This document shows, piece after piece, positions 9,215 to 16,988 of a DNA stretch of 64,000 nt. The translations under genes and the position numbers were made by a program. The stretch is from Cupriavidus gilardii (lineage in GTDB: Bacteria; Pseudomonadota; Gammaproteobacteria; Burkholderiales; Burkholderiaceae), in the NCBI RefSeq assembly GCF_008801915.1, contig NZ_VZOV01000009.1:1-64000 (forward strand). The letters are read 5' to 3'. The stretch's first letter is position 1. The number at the start of each line of letters is the position of its first letter. The notes beneath the pieces are model-generated. The model saw only the letters and a program-made list of their open reading frames with translations. It was not told the origin of the DNA and searched no databases.

Positions 9215-9246
9215 GCGACGTTACGTGCTACGTAACGTGTTACGGC
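9215..9246 (-). promoter_or_regulatory. 32-bp palindromic element with GTTAC/GTAAC half-sites (copy 1)
   Basis: Contains ACGTTACGT-gct-ACGTAACGT (9218-9238), a perfect 9-bp inverted repeat, plus a further GTTACG. Read on the minus strand it matches copy 2 (9332-9363) at 27 of 32 positions. It starts exactly 52 nt upstream of the dyad at 9132-9162, the same spacing as in copy 2. Confidence 0.65.
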
Positions 9247-9331
9247 GCCCATCGCCACACGCCGGCGTTCGCGAATACCGCGCCGGCCGCATCGCACGCG
9301 ATCTCCGGCGCCCCTCCGATGTTCCGTTCGC

Positions 9332-9363
9332 GCCGTAGCGCGTTACGTAACGCGTAACGCCGC
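9332..9363 (+). promoter_or_regulatory. 32-bp palindromic element with GTTAC/GTAAC half-sites (copy 2)
   Basis: Contains the perfect 16-bp palindrome CGCGTTACGTAACGCG at 9339-9354 followed by another CGTAACG. It is 52 nt upstream of the dyad at 9416-9446 and mirrors copy 1 at 9215-9246. Confidence 0.65.
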
Positions 9364-9415
9364 CACACGCTGCGCGCATGGCATTGAAGGGCCTTCCCGC
9401 AGTGCATCCCGTTCC

Positions 9416-9446
9416 CCGCAAACCGTTGCCACACAAGGCTTTGCGG
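9416..9446 (+). promoter_or_regulatory. Upstream dyad CCGCAAA-N17-TTTGCGG (copy 2)
   Basis: Same arms and same 17-nt spacer length as copy 1, 48 bp upstream of the -24 element of the plus-strand gene. The spacer is only partly conserved, so the arms and the CAAGGC next to the right arm are the likely contact points. Confidence 0.65.
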
Positions 9447-9494
9447 CGAGCGACAGCGCTTTGCCATGCGCGTGGCGCACAACCCCTGCATCAG

Positions 9495-9509
9495 TGGCAC
9501 ACCGCTTGC
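9495..9509 (+). promoter_or_regulatory. Sigma-54-type -24/-12 promoter for the 9601-11295 gene
   Basis: TGGCAC-N5-TTGC, an exact match to the RpoN core, 91 bp before the ATG at 9601. It mirrors the site at 9068-9082. Confidence 0.75.
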
Positions 9510-9600
9510 GCTTGTGACGTCAGCACGATGGCGCAATGCGTCCAGTGCCTTTCAACTCGGGAACGTCCAAACACGAGAACACTTGTTGACCAGGGGATCA

Positions 9601-11295
9601 ATGATGAAAAAGACCAAGACAACCTTGACCGCCACGGCGCTGCTCAGCGCATTGCTGCTGCTTGGCGGTTGCGCGAGCGGCAGCGGCTCGACCTCGATGG
9701 GTACGGGCGGCAAGGGAGGCGGCACGGTCGGTGACACCAATGGCGGCACCGGCAGCCCGAACGGAGGTGGAACCGGTGGTGGAAGCGGTGGTGGTGGTAC
9801 TGACGGTGGCGGCAGCGGCGGTGGTGGCACCGACGGCGGCGGTACCGGTGGCGGCGGTAGCGGTGGTGATGGCGGCGGCGGCGGTGGTACCGGCGGTGGC
9901 GGCGATGGTGGCGGCGGTGGTGGTGGCGGCGGTGGTGGTGGCGGCGGCGGCGATGGCGGCGGCGGTGGCGGCACGCCGGTACGCAGCCCGACCGGCGAGG
10001 TCATCAACAAGACCGGAGACCTGGTCAGCAAGACCGGCGACCTCATCGGCGGCATCGGCGAGCAGCTTCAAAGCGGCGTCAACCTGCCGGTGGTCTCGAA
10101 CCAGACGCAAAGCGGTGTCGGCGGCGCGATCGTGTCGGTCGGCAACGCGGTCGACTCGCTGGGCACCGGACTGAAGGACGGCCTGGGCAATATTCCGAAC
10201 AGCGTCAACCCGATCGGCACCACCGTGGCCAGCACCGGCAACGTGGTAACCCATGTCGGTACCGCGGTCAGCCAGGTCGGCAGCGCGGTCAGCGGCCTGG
10301 GCACCGGTCCGCTGTCGCCGCTCGGCGCGGTGACCTCGCCGGTCGGCGCGCTGGTCGACAAGGTCGGCACTGGCGTGCAGACGCTCGGCGGCACGGTCGG
10401 CACGGTGCTGTCGACGGGCCCCGTCGAACAACTGACCAGCGGTGTCAGCCGCGCGATCGTGCCGCTGACCACGCAACTGACCAGCACCACGCAATCGCTG
10501 GGCGCGGCCACCGGCCTCGGCCAGCCCGTGAACAACCTGCTGACCGTCGTCGGCGGCACCGTGGCGCAACTGGGCGGCAAGCTGCAGCAGACCAATACGC
10601 CGGTCGTCAGCGGCGTCGGCGGCGTGGTCACCGGTGCAGGCAACACCGTTGCCGCGCTGGGCGGCGCGGTGCATGCGCCGGGCACGACCCCGAGCGGCCC
10701 GCTGGCGCCGGTCGGCAACCTGGTCAGCGGCATCACCGGCGGACTGGCCGGTGGCGGCAACGGCGGCACGGGTCCGCTGGCGCCGGTGACCAACCTGGTC
10801 GGCGGCCTGACCGGCGGTTTGACGGGCGGCAACAACGGTGGCAGCGGCCCCCTGGCACCGGTCACCAATCTGGTCGGCGGCGTGGTCGGGGGCCTGACTG
10901 GCGGCAACAACGGCGGCACCGGCAGCGGTCCGCTCGCTCCCGTCACCAACCTCGTCGGCGGCCTGACCGGCGGTCTCACCGGCGGCAGCAACGGCGGTAC
11001 CGGCAGCGGTCCGCTGGCTCCCGTCACCAACCTCGTCGGCGGCGTGGTCGGGGGTCTCACCGGCGGCAGCAACGGCGGTACCGGCAGCGGTCCGCTGGCT
11101 CCGGTGACCAATCTGGTCAGCGGCGTGGTCGGCGGTGTCACCGGCGGCGGCACGGCGCCGGCTCCGGCCCCCGCTCCTGCTCCCGCTCCGGGCGGCACCG
11201 GCGGCGCGACCACCGGCCCGGTGACCGGCGCGGTCGGCGGCATCGTCGGCGGTGTGCTCGGCACCGTCGGTGGGCTGCTGGGGGGCCGTCGCTGA
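9601..11295 (+). CDS. Gly-rich collagen-like lipoprotein with C-terminal repeats
   Basis: 564 aa. Signal peptide with lipobox LLGGC (Cys24). Residues about 37-124 are almost pure Gly with Ser, Thr and Asp (GGGSGGGGTDGGG-type). A middle domain is clearly homologous to the 7870-8973 product (PTGEVINKTG, STGPVEQLT, TTQSLGAATGLGQPVNNLLT). The C-terminus has five or six repeats of about 24-29 residues built on GPLAPVTNLVGG and LTGG. The ATG at 9601 (or the next, 9604) follows GGGG. It is probably a surface or outer-membrane lipoprotein. The next gene downstream on this strand is a FhaC-type transporter, which suggests but does not prove that it helps export this kind of protein. Confidence 0.82.
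   Translation: MMKKTKTTLTATALLSALLLLGGCASGSGSTSMGTGGKGGGTVGDTNGGTGSPNGGGTGGGSGGGGTDGGGSGGGGTDGGGTGGGGSGGDGGGGGGTGGGGDGGGGGGGGGGGGGGGDGGGGGGTPVRSPTGEVINKTGDLVSKTGDLIGGIGEQLQSGVNLPVVSNQTQSGVGGAIVSVGNAVDSLGTGLKDGLGNIPNSVNPIGTTVASTGNVVTHVGTAVSQVGSAVSGLGTGPLSPLGAVTSPVGALVDKVGTGVQTLGGTVGTVLSTGPVEQLTSGVSRAIVPLTTQLTSTTQSLGAATGLGQPVNNLLTVVGGTVAQLGGKLQQTNTPVVSGVGGVVTGAGNTVAALGGAVHAPGTTPSGPLAPVGNLVSGITGGLAGGGNGGTGPLAPVTNLVGGLTGGLTGGNNGGSGPLAPVTNLVGGVVGGLTGGNNGGTGSGPLAPVTNLVGGLTGGLTGGSNGGTGSGPLAPVTNLVGGVVGGLTGGSNGGTGSGPLAPVTNLVSGVVGGVTGGGTAPAPAPAPAPAPGGTGGATTGPVTGAVGGIVGGVLGTVGGLLGGRR
9709..9975 (+). repeat. GGY-rich low-complexity tract encoding poly-Gly
   Basis: About 260 bp composed almost entirely of GGC/GGT/GGN codons with occasional AGC, ACC and GAT. 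It encodes the Gly-rich segment of the lipoprotein at 9601-11295. Such tracts are prone to length change by slippage and may be misassembled. Confidence 0.85.
10690..11145 (+). repeat. Tandem coding repeats of about 70-90 bp (GPLAPVTNLVGG units)
   Basis: At least five consecutive copies of a unit encoding GPLAPVTNLVGG(L/V)xGGLTGG, with a Gly/Asn/Ser spacer of variable length. Adjacent copies at about 10920-11100 are nearly identical at the DNA level. Confidence 0.8.
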
Positions 11296-11325
11296 TGCCC
11301 ACCTGATGCGCGTATGACCTGCCGC

Positions 11326-11348
11326 AGATCGGCCGCCTCGGCCGATCT
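11326..11348 (+). terminator. Hairpin after the lipoprotein gene, possible terminator
   Basis: Perfect 10-bp stem AGATCGGCCG-cct-CGGCCGATCT, 31 bp after the stop codon at 11295. No T-run follows, so it may only attenuate or stabilise the transcript. Confidence 0.4.
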
Positions 11349-11492
11349 CGGCGGACCACACGCATCGCCTCACTTCAGTCCTGCAGTACAGCCGGTCTCC
11401 ACTTCGACAAGCGCGCAGGCAGCGGCAGCCTGCGCGCCGGTGGCGATCGGCTTCCACAGCCGCGTTAGTTTTATTGTGAAAGGGGATTGACC

Positions 11493-13172
11493 ATGTCGCG
11501 CACGCACACTCGCGTCGCCATGCTGCTGCTCGGCCTCGGGGCCTGGCAAGGCGGCATGCATTCAGTTCTGGCCGCCGATCCGCGCAGCCCGGTCCAGGGG
11601 GACCCGACTCAAACGCTGCCGAAAATCGCGCCGCCCAAGCCCACCGGGGAAGTCAAGGTACAGGTCGAACGTCCCGACCCGGCGATGCAGAACCTGCTGT
11701 CGGCCAGGCTGACGCCGGCGCGCTTCCAGATCGAGGGCGTCAAGACGTTGCCCTTCGACCAGATCGCCGACAAGTTCAAGCCGCTCGCCGGCAAGGAAAT
11801 CACGGTCGCCGAACTGCTGCAGGCCGCCAATGCGGTCACCGAGATGTACCAGCAGCAGGGCTATCCGCTGTCGTTCGCTTTCGTTCCCGCGCAGTCCTTC
11901 GAAAACGGCAATGTGCTGATCACCGTCGTCGAAGGCTATGTCGCACGCGTGACCATCCGCGGCAATGCCGGGCCGCTGGAGAATCGGCTGCGCGCCATCG
12001 CGGAACGGCTGAAGGAAGAACGGCCGCTGACGCGCGCCAGCTTCGATCGCTATTCGAGCGTGCTGGGGCTGCAGCCGGGCGTGCAGGTCGGCGCGACGGT
12101 GCAGCCGCCGACCACCACCGATGGCGCGAGCGAAATGGTGCTCGAGGTCAAGCGCAAGCCGATCGCGTTCGGCACCGGCGTCGACTACATGTCGCCCGGC
12201 GTGCGGGCGATTGCAACGGCAACCGCCAGCGGCCTGACGCCGCTCGGCGAGCAGCTGACGGTATCGGCGCTGTTTCCGAAGGGACGCGACGACGAGGAAT
12301 ACTACGCGCTCGGCTATGCGCAACCGATCGGCACCGAAGGGCTGGTCGCACGCGTCAACGCCTCGCACTATCGCGGCGTGCCGCAGAACGCCACCCTGGA
12401 GCAGATCGGCTTCAACCGGCGCTACGTCAATGACAACAAGCGGCTCGGCGCGAGCCTGAGCTATCCGCTGCTGTTGAGCGCGCGGCATTCGCTGACGCTG
12501 AGCGGCGGCCTCTACGGGACCGACCAGTTCGAGCGCTATACGCAGGCCGGCACCGACCGATCCGTGGCGATCGGCACCAATGTGCGGGTCGTCAATGCGG
12601 AGCTGGCCTATGTCCAGCGCAAGGAAGGCGTGTCGCGCAGCGCCACGCTGGGCCTGTACAAGGGCGTCGATGCGCTGGGCGCGCGCCGCGAGAACAACGC
12701 CAACGATCTGAGCTTCCTGCGCACGCGGCTGCTGCTGTCGCAGGCGACCGATCTGCCCTTCGGCTTCGGCATGGCGGTGTCCGCCGCCGGCCAGTACAGC
12801 GGCGACCGCCTGGCGTCGAGCGAGCAGATCAGCTTCGGCGGACGCTTCTTCGGGCTCGGCTATCCCGCCGGCGAAGTGGCGGGCGACAAGGGCTGGGGCG
12901 CGTCGGCCGAGATCAGCCGGCTGTTCGGCATGGACATGACCTATCTGAAGACGCTGCAGCCGTATGTGATGGCGGACGTCGCCCGGGTCTACTCGAACAG
13001 CTATTCGCTGACGCACCGCTCGCTGTCGTCGGTGGCGCTGGGCGTGCGCTTCTCGGATCGGCGCTACTACACGCTGGACCTGTCGCTGGCGCAGCCGGTC
13101 GGCGACAAGCCGATCAATGCGGATCGCCGCTCGCCGCGGATCAACGCGAGCTGGTCGTATCAGTTCGATTGA
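11493..13172 (+). CDS. FhaC/ShlB/HecB-family two-partner-secretion transporter (TpsB)
   Basis: 559 aa. Signal peptide (cleavage likely after SVLAA, about residue 28), a Pro-rich linker, a POTRA_2-type domain at about 65-150 (FQIEGVKTLPFDQIADKF and VTEMYQQQGYPLSFAFVPAQ), and a C-terminal 16-strand-type barrel (about 200-559) ending NASWSYQFD with an acidic final residue. The family secretes large TpsA exoproteins across the outer membrane. No haemagglutinin-type TpsA gene is present nearby; the neighbours are the two Gly-rich lipoproteins. The ATG at 11493 was chosen because AGGGG lies 7 nt upstream; a TTG six bases earlier is less likely. Confidence 0.85.
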   Translation: MSRTHTRVAMLLLGLGAWQGGMHSVLAADPRSPVQGDPTQTLPKIAPPKPTGEVKVQVERPDPAMQNLLSARLTPARFQIEGVKTLPFDQIADKFKPLAGKEITVAELLQAANAVTEMYQQQGYPLSFAFVPAQSFENGNVLITVVEGYVARVTIRGNAGPLENRLRAIAERLKEERPLTRASFDRYSSVLGLQPGVQVGATVQPPTTTDGASEMVLEVKRKPIAFGTGVDYMSPGVRAIATATASGLTPLGEQLTVSALFPKGRDDEEYYALGYAQPIGTEGLVARVNASHYRGVPQNATLEQIGFNRRYVNDNKRLGASLSYPLLLSARHSLTLSGGLYGTDQFERYTQAGTDRSVAIGTNVRVVNAELAYVQRKEGVSRSATLGLYKGVDALGARRENNANDLSFLRTRLLLSQATDLPFGFGMAVSAAGQYSGDRLASSEQISFGGRFFGLGYPAGEVAGDKGWGASAEISRLFGMDMTYLKTLQPYVMADVARVYSNSYSLTHRSLSSVALGVRFSDRRYYTLDLSLAQPVGDKPINADRRSPRINASWSYQFD

Positions 13173-13186
13173 AGACGGGCATGCTC

Positions 13187-13212
13187 GTCGTCCCCGCATT
13201 CGCGGGGGCGAC
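13187..13212. repeat. REP-like palindrome GTCGTCCCCGC...GCGGGGGCGAC
   Basis: 11-bp arms with one mismatch and a 4-nt loop, lying between two convergent genes (stops at 13172 and 13221). Related palindromes occur at 58325-58344 and, with a long interior, at 56968-57048. It may act as a bidirectional terminator or be an interspersed REP-type element common in Burkholderiales. Confidence 0.6.
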
Positions 13213-13220
13213 GGCGTGGC

Positions 13221-13646
13221 CTACTCGGTGTCGCGCCGCGGCGGGCGTTCCTCGCGCCGGTCGGTCTGGTCTGCGCGATCGGCCGGTGTGTCCGGGGCAA
13301 TGCCCTCGGCCGCATCCTCGATGCGCTCGCCGATCTGCTCCTCGGGCAACAAGGCCTCGGTCCGGTTGTCGTGCGGATAGTCCTGTTCCTGTTCGGGCAG
13401 GCCTTCGAGGTTCATATCCGAATCGATCGGCTCGATGTCCGTATCGGGATCGAGCGAGCTGGGAATCGCGCGCGCTTCCTCCCTGACTTCCTGTTCGCGC
13501 TGCGCTTCGGCGCTGGACGTCGTATTGTCGGTAGCGCCATCGTCGCGCGCGCGAAGCTTGTCGCGGACATCGTCCTGATCGCCGCGCTGGTCGCGGGTAC
13601 TTCGGCCGGTATTTCGGTCGGTATTTTGGTCGGTCTTCCGGTTCAT
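13221..13646 (-). CDS. Small acidic hydrophilic protein, function unknown
   Basis: 141 aa from the ATG at 13646 (AGAGGACG just upstream). No signal peptide or membrane segment. The N-terminal third is rich in Asn, Arg, Asp and Thr with near-repeats (TDQNTDRNTGRSTRDQ); the rest is very acidic (EEARAIPSSLDPDTDIEP) and it ends in a run of charged residues. It looks largely disordered. It is the second gene of a two-gene unit, 13 bp after the BON-domain gene. I do not recognise a family. Charged proteins of this type often occur in stress loci, but that is only an analogy. Confidence 0.65.
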   Translation of the reverse strand: MNRKTDQNTDRNTGRSTRDQRGDQDDVRDKLRARDDGATDNTTSSAEAQREQEVREEARAIPSSLDPDTDIEPIDSDMNLEGLPEQEQDYPHDNRTEALLPEEQIGERIEDAAEGIAPDTPADRADQTDRREERPPRRDTE

Positions 13647-13659
13647 CGTCCTCTCCCCA

Positions 13660-14895
13660 TCAGGTAGCGTGCTTGCCCGGCGTCGTGGTGCCGCCGTATG
13701 GATCGGTGCCCTTGGGCACTTCGCCCGCGCCGACTTCCATGCCGCCGACATAGCTGCTGGCCGAGCTGCCGGTGGCGCTGCCGGATGTGCTGATTCCGCT
13801 CACGCGCTGGCCTTCCGGCGCGGAGCCTGCCGAACCTTGTCCGACCTGCCCGCCTTCACGCTGCACGCGAATCCGGTTGTGGACCTCGCGCACGCCGAAG
13901 ATGTCGTCGGCGATGTCTTCCACGCAGTATTTCTGGCGGCGGTCCCGCACGGCACCGGTCAGCGTGACCACACCCCCGCTGACCTGGACCTCGACGTCCT
14001 GCACCTCGAGCCGGTCGTCATGTGCCAGCCGTTCGCACAGATCCTCGCGAATCCGTTCGTCGCTGCGCTGGTAGCCCTTGGGCGAAACGCGGCGGCCAGG
14101 ACCGCTGCCGCTGCCCGAACCCTGGCCCCAGTTCACGCGCTGCGGCGCCCCGCTGAAGCGCTCGTAGGCCTCGTCGCGGCCGTGCGATCGCCATTGGCCG
14201 CCGGCGCTCCAGTCGTCGCCCGGCCAGCCCGAGGGGCGGCCGCCGCGGCCCGGGCGTTCGCTTTCGGGAAAGCGTCCGCCTTCGTCCATCCAGCGGGCGC
14301 CGGCCTGGCGCCGGCCGGCATCGCCGCTGCCACGCGCGTCCGGCCAGGACGGCGCATCGAGCCGGTCCGAATCCGAGATGCCATAGGCCTGGGCGAGATT
14401 GGCACGCGTCCGCGGATCGTCCGGCTCGTAGCGATCGCGCCAAGGCGTACGCGATTGGTCGGGCCACGGACCGCCGGGCTGTCCGCGCGACAGCCGCTCG
14501 TCCGTCAGATCGCCGCCGGGCCGTCCACGCCCTTCGCCCTGTTCGCTCGGTCTGGACAGCCCGCGGTTGCCGCGCATCACCTCGCCGGTCGACGGGTAGG
14601 TGCCGTACGGGTTGTCGCCGACCGGCTCCTCGTAGCTGCGGCCGTAGCGGCCCTCGCCGAAGTGGCCAGCGCCATAGCCATGCTCGGCATGACGGGGTTC
14701 TGCGAACGGATCGTCACGGCCGCCGCCGTAGCGCGGCATGCCGGGCTGCCCGACGCCTCGTCCGCGCCGGATCTCTTCCTCGGCGTACTCCGCATAACGG
14801 CCGCCCGTGCGCGAGCCGCGCTGATCGAGCCGGTCTTCGGCGCTATACGGCTGGCGGTAGTCCCATACGCGGCGGCTGGTGCTGCGTTCGTTCAT
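13660..14895 (-). CDS. BON-domain protein with long charged N-terminal region
   Basis: 411 aa from the ATG at 14895, which has GGAGG 5 nt upstream. Residues 1-270 are Gly/Arg/Pro/Tyr-rich and of low complexity with no signal peptide. A single BON domain follows at about 275-341 (YQRSDERIREDLCERL, VSGGVVTLTGAVRDRRQKY, FGVREVHNRIRV). The C-terminus is Ser/Gly-rich. BON domains bind lipids or sit in envelope-stress proteins (OsmY family), but cytoplasmic forms with this layout also exist in Burkholderiales. It is cotranscribed with the acidic protein at 13221-13646. Confidence 0.75.
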   Translation of the reverse strand: MNERSTSRRVWDYRQPYSAEDRLDQRGSRTGGRYAEYAEEEIRRGRGVGQPGMPRYGGGRDDPFAEPRHAEHGYGAGHFGEGRYGRSYEEPVGDNPYGTYPSTGEVMRGNRGLSRPSEQGEGRGRPGGDLTDERLSRGQPGGPWPDQSRTPWRDRYEPDDPRTRANLAQAYGISDSDRLDAPSWPDARGSGDAGRRQAGARWMDEGGRFPESERPGRGGRPSGWPGDDWSAGGQWRSHGRDEAYERFSGAPQRVNWGQGSGSGSGPGRRVSPKGYQRSDERIREDLCERLAHDDRLEVQDVEVQVSGGVVTLTGAVRDRRQKYCVEDIADDIFGVREVHNRIRVQREGGQVGQGSAGSAPEGQRVSGISTSGSATGSSASSYVGGMEVGAGEVPKGTDPYGGTTTPGKHAT

Positions 14896-15103
14896 CTCTG
14901 CCTCCGTTGGTAAGAGTTGCAAATGCGGTGGCGTGGGCCCAGCGGGAATCACGCGTCCGATCCACCACGTTTCGCTGGTGATCGCTTTGGCGACGCAATT
15001 TCCATTCCGTCATCGAGGGCTGTGTGCGCTAGGCGACTTTCGCGCCGTGTGACGGCGGATAGCCTGTGGCAACGCGGGATAGACTGACCGCTCGCCCGCG
15101 CTT

Positions 15104-15155
15104 GGCGCCTCTCCCGTCCCCGGTGGAGAGGCGCCCTTTCTCGTTCGCATTTTTT
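15104..15155 (+). terminator. Orphan terminator-like hairpin, plus strand
   Basis: Perfect 10-bp stem GGCGCCTCTC / GAGAGGCGCC with a 12-nt loop, followed by CTTTCTC and, 14 nt later, six T. There is no plus-strand gene upstream for 1.9 kb, so it may end a small RNA rather than an mRNA. No promoter could be recognised. Confidence 0.4.
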
Positions 15156-15359
15156 CGATGGAGCCGGCGCTGGCCGTATTGGCCATCATGGGCCATCACG
15201 GGCCCATCACGTGCCCGTTACAAGGCCATCACGCAATTAGCGTTCCCACACGGACATGGCGCGGCGCGCCGCGATCGGCGAAGCGCGCGATCGGCGAATC
15301 CGGCCATCGGCGGATCGAGGGTCAGCGAAAGAGAAGGAGGAAAAGCGGGAACGATGCCA

Positions 15360-15385
15360 CGCCGCCGCCGAAATCGGCGGCGGCG
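15360..15385 (-). terminator. GC-rich hairpin after the methyltransferase gene
   Basis: Perfect 11-bp stem around the loop AAAT, 32 bp beyond the stop codon at 15417. A TTTT run occurs only 16 nt later on the minus strand, so it is a weak intrinsic terminator at best. Confidence 0.4.
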
Positions 15386-15416
15386 CGAGGCGACCGGAGA
15401 GATCGCCGAAGGACGG

Positions 15417-16427
15417 CTACAGCGTGCGCCGGCGCGCGACGACGAACAGGCTCAGCGCGGCTTCGGCCGACCTCGGATCGATGCCGGACAGCCGCTGCGC
15501 CAGACGGATCTTCAGCGGCGGGCGGCCCATCGCGCCGTCCAGCACTTCCTTGCCGACATAGTGGCTGTGCGGATAGATCGCGATATCGAAGCCCAGCGGC
15601 CGCAGCGTCGTGTGCACCAGCTCCCGCGTCAGCCCATCGCCGGGCCGGTGGTGCAATTCCGTGGCAAGCGCCCAGATCTGTTCGTCGTCGGCCGCGGTAT
15701 GGCCACCGCGCCGAAGCCAGCGATAGATCGGCAAACGCAGCCGCCACAGCAGCAAGGCGATGCCGCGGAAATCCCATGCCGAGCGCTTCGGGTCGTGATC
15801 GAGAATCAGCAAGCCGCCGGGCCGGACCAGGCGCGAGGCCTCCACCAGCGCACGCCGCATATCGTCCAGATGATGCAGCGACCCATTGATGGCGACGACG
15901 TCGGCGATGCCCGAGCGCAACGGCATGTCGTGCGCGTCGGCGCGCAACGGCAGGTAGCCGACACCGGCCGCTCTCTCCAGGCTGCCCGGTGCGATATCGA
16001 CGCCAATCGCAATCTTCGGGTTGCCCCCCAATGCGGCCAGCAGATTGCCGGGACCGCAGCCGACATCGACCAGCACCTTGTCGTCGAGCGAGCCGACGAC
16101 CGATAGCCACCGCTCTCGCAATTCCGGGTAGCGATGCACGCTGACCAGCCAGTCGTCCATCCACTTGGGATGGCTGAAGTAGTGCGCGTTGGCGCGCATG
16201 CCGGTGGTGAACGCATCGATGCGTGCCTCGGGGAAGGCCCCGCCGCGTACCACGGCACCCGGCTTCAGGAAGGGCTGCAATCGCTCCAGATAGCTGTCCT
16301 CTGGGCCGGCCTGCGCGGGCATGGCGACAGTGGAGTCGGATCGTTCGTGATCGCGGCGCAAGATCGGTGAATCGAGTGGCTCGGCACGCGTAGGAACGCA
16401 GGGGTCGGAGAGCAGGGCGTCGTTCAT
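15417..16427 (-). CDS. Class I SAM-dependent methyltransferase
   Basis: 336 aa from the ATG at 16427. The SAM-binding motif I is DVGCGPG at residues 121-127, followed by GVDIAPGS (acidic loop) and INGSLHHLDD, and the post-motif LVRPGGLLILDHD. This is the Methyltransf_11 layout. The N-terminal 60 residues are not conserved, so translation could begin later, for example at Met36. The substrate is unknown; the C-terminal third (LWRLRLPIYRWLRRGGH) does not reveal it. It is isolated, with about 500 bp of non-coding DNA on both sides. Confidence 0.8.
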   Translation of the reverse strand: MNDALLSDPCVPTRAEPLDSPILRRDHERSDSTVAMPAQAGPEDSYLERLQPFLKPGAVVRGGAFPEARIDAFTTGMRANAHYFSHPKWMDDWLVSVHRYPELRERWLSVVGSLDDKVLVDVGCGPGNLLAALGGNPKIAIGVDIAPGSLERAAGVGYLPLRADAHDMPLRSGIADVVAINGSLHHLDDMRRALVEASRLVRPGGLLILDHDPKRSAWDFRGIALLLWRLRLPIYRWLRRGGHTAADDEQIWALATELHHRPGDGLTRELVHTTLRPLGFDIAIYPHSHYVGKEVLDGAMGRPPLKIRLAQRLSGIDPRSAEAALSLFVVARRRTL

Positions 16428-16903
16428 GTTGGATCCCGGGGTAGAAGCGCCGGCGCGGCCGTGACCACGGCCGGCACCAGACGAAAGACGCGAAGGGCCG
16501 GCCGGCCGCACGCCGTCGCCGGCGCGATGCCGTTCCTTTCCAATGCGCTGCGTATTGGCGGGCCGGACCCGGCCGGTGCGTGCCGGTCGGTGTGCCTGGC
16601 CTCCTGGGTATGACATCGACGTGGCCGGCCGCCCATCATGCTCAGGCGAGCCAGCCCCAGACCCCGTGGACTGGCGCTGCCTCGCGTCCGCCCTCCCCCA
16701 CGGCTCGAACGCGATTGCCTTGGCATGCCGGTGTACCGCCACGGTGGGTTGCCACGGCCGCGACATGCACAGACCGCCCGCATGTCAGCGTTGACAAACC
16801 CACGAAGGCAATCTAGTTAGCGTTTGCTGCGCTCGCAAATAAAAAATTGTTTGCCTATGTGCGCGAGCCAACGTTTCCCTCCATGCGGCCAATTGCGCTC
16901 GCA
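16428..16903. other. Gene-free region upstream of the methyltransferase
   Basis: 476 bp with short, unsupported open frames only. The right end (about 16829-16911) is AT-rich and carries GCGCTCGCA followed by A-rich tracts twice (about 16828 and 16894). The promoter of the minus-strand methyltransferase should lie here, but no clear -35/-10 pair is visible. Confidence 0.5.
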
Positions 16904-16904
16904 C

Positions 16905-16936
16905 AAAAAAACGCGGCGCCCGCATCGGGCGCCGCG
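16905..16936 (-). terminator. Rho-independent terminator of the 16989-17938 operon
   Basis: On the minus strand an 11-bp perfect stem (CGCGGCGCCCG / CGGGCGCCGCG, 3-nt loop) followed by seven T. It lies 52 bp after the stop codon at 16989. Confidence 0.95.
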
Positions 16937-16988
16937 CTCAGGCAAGGAATCGGAAGGTAGATCGGAGCGCCTGACGCCGGCGGCAACG

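Larger units (their letters stand above)
14896..15416. other. Gene-free region with two hairpins
   Basis: 521 bp between the start of the BON gene and the end of the methyltransferase gene. No plausible gene was found. It holds a strong hairpin on the plus strand at 15104-15135 and a GC-rich palindrome at 15360-15385. There are also short repeats of GGGCCATCA/GGCCATCAC around 15180-15235. Confidence 0.6.

Noticed and set aside
9598-11457. Minus-strand open frames over the Gly-rich lipoprotein, including a poly-Pro product
   Set aside because: They simply mirror the GGY repeats on the coding strand; they have no start context and no signal sequence.
11441-11492. Possible sigma-54 site before the FhaC-type gene (TGGCGATCGGCTTCC)
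   Set aside because: The -12 GC is not present and neither the dyad nor the 32-bp element lies upstream, so the match is probably chance.
16828-16911. Two copies of GCGCTCGCA with A-rich tails as a possible operator pair
   Set aside because: The copies are short, imperfect and not placed relative to any promoter I can recognise; the second overlaps the terminator at 16905.
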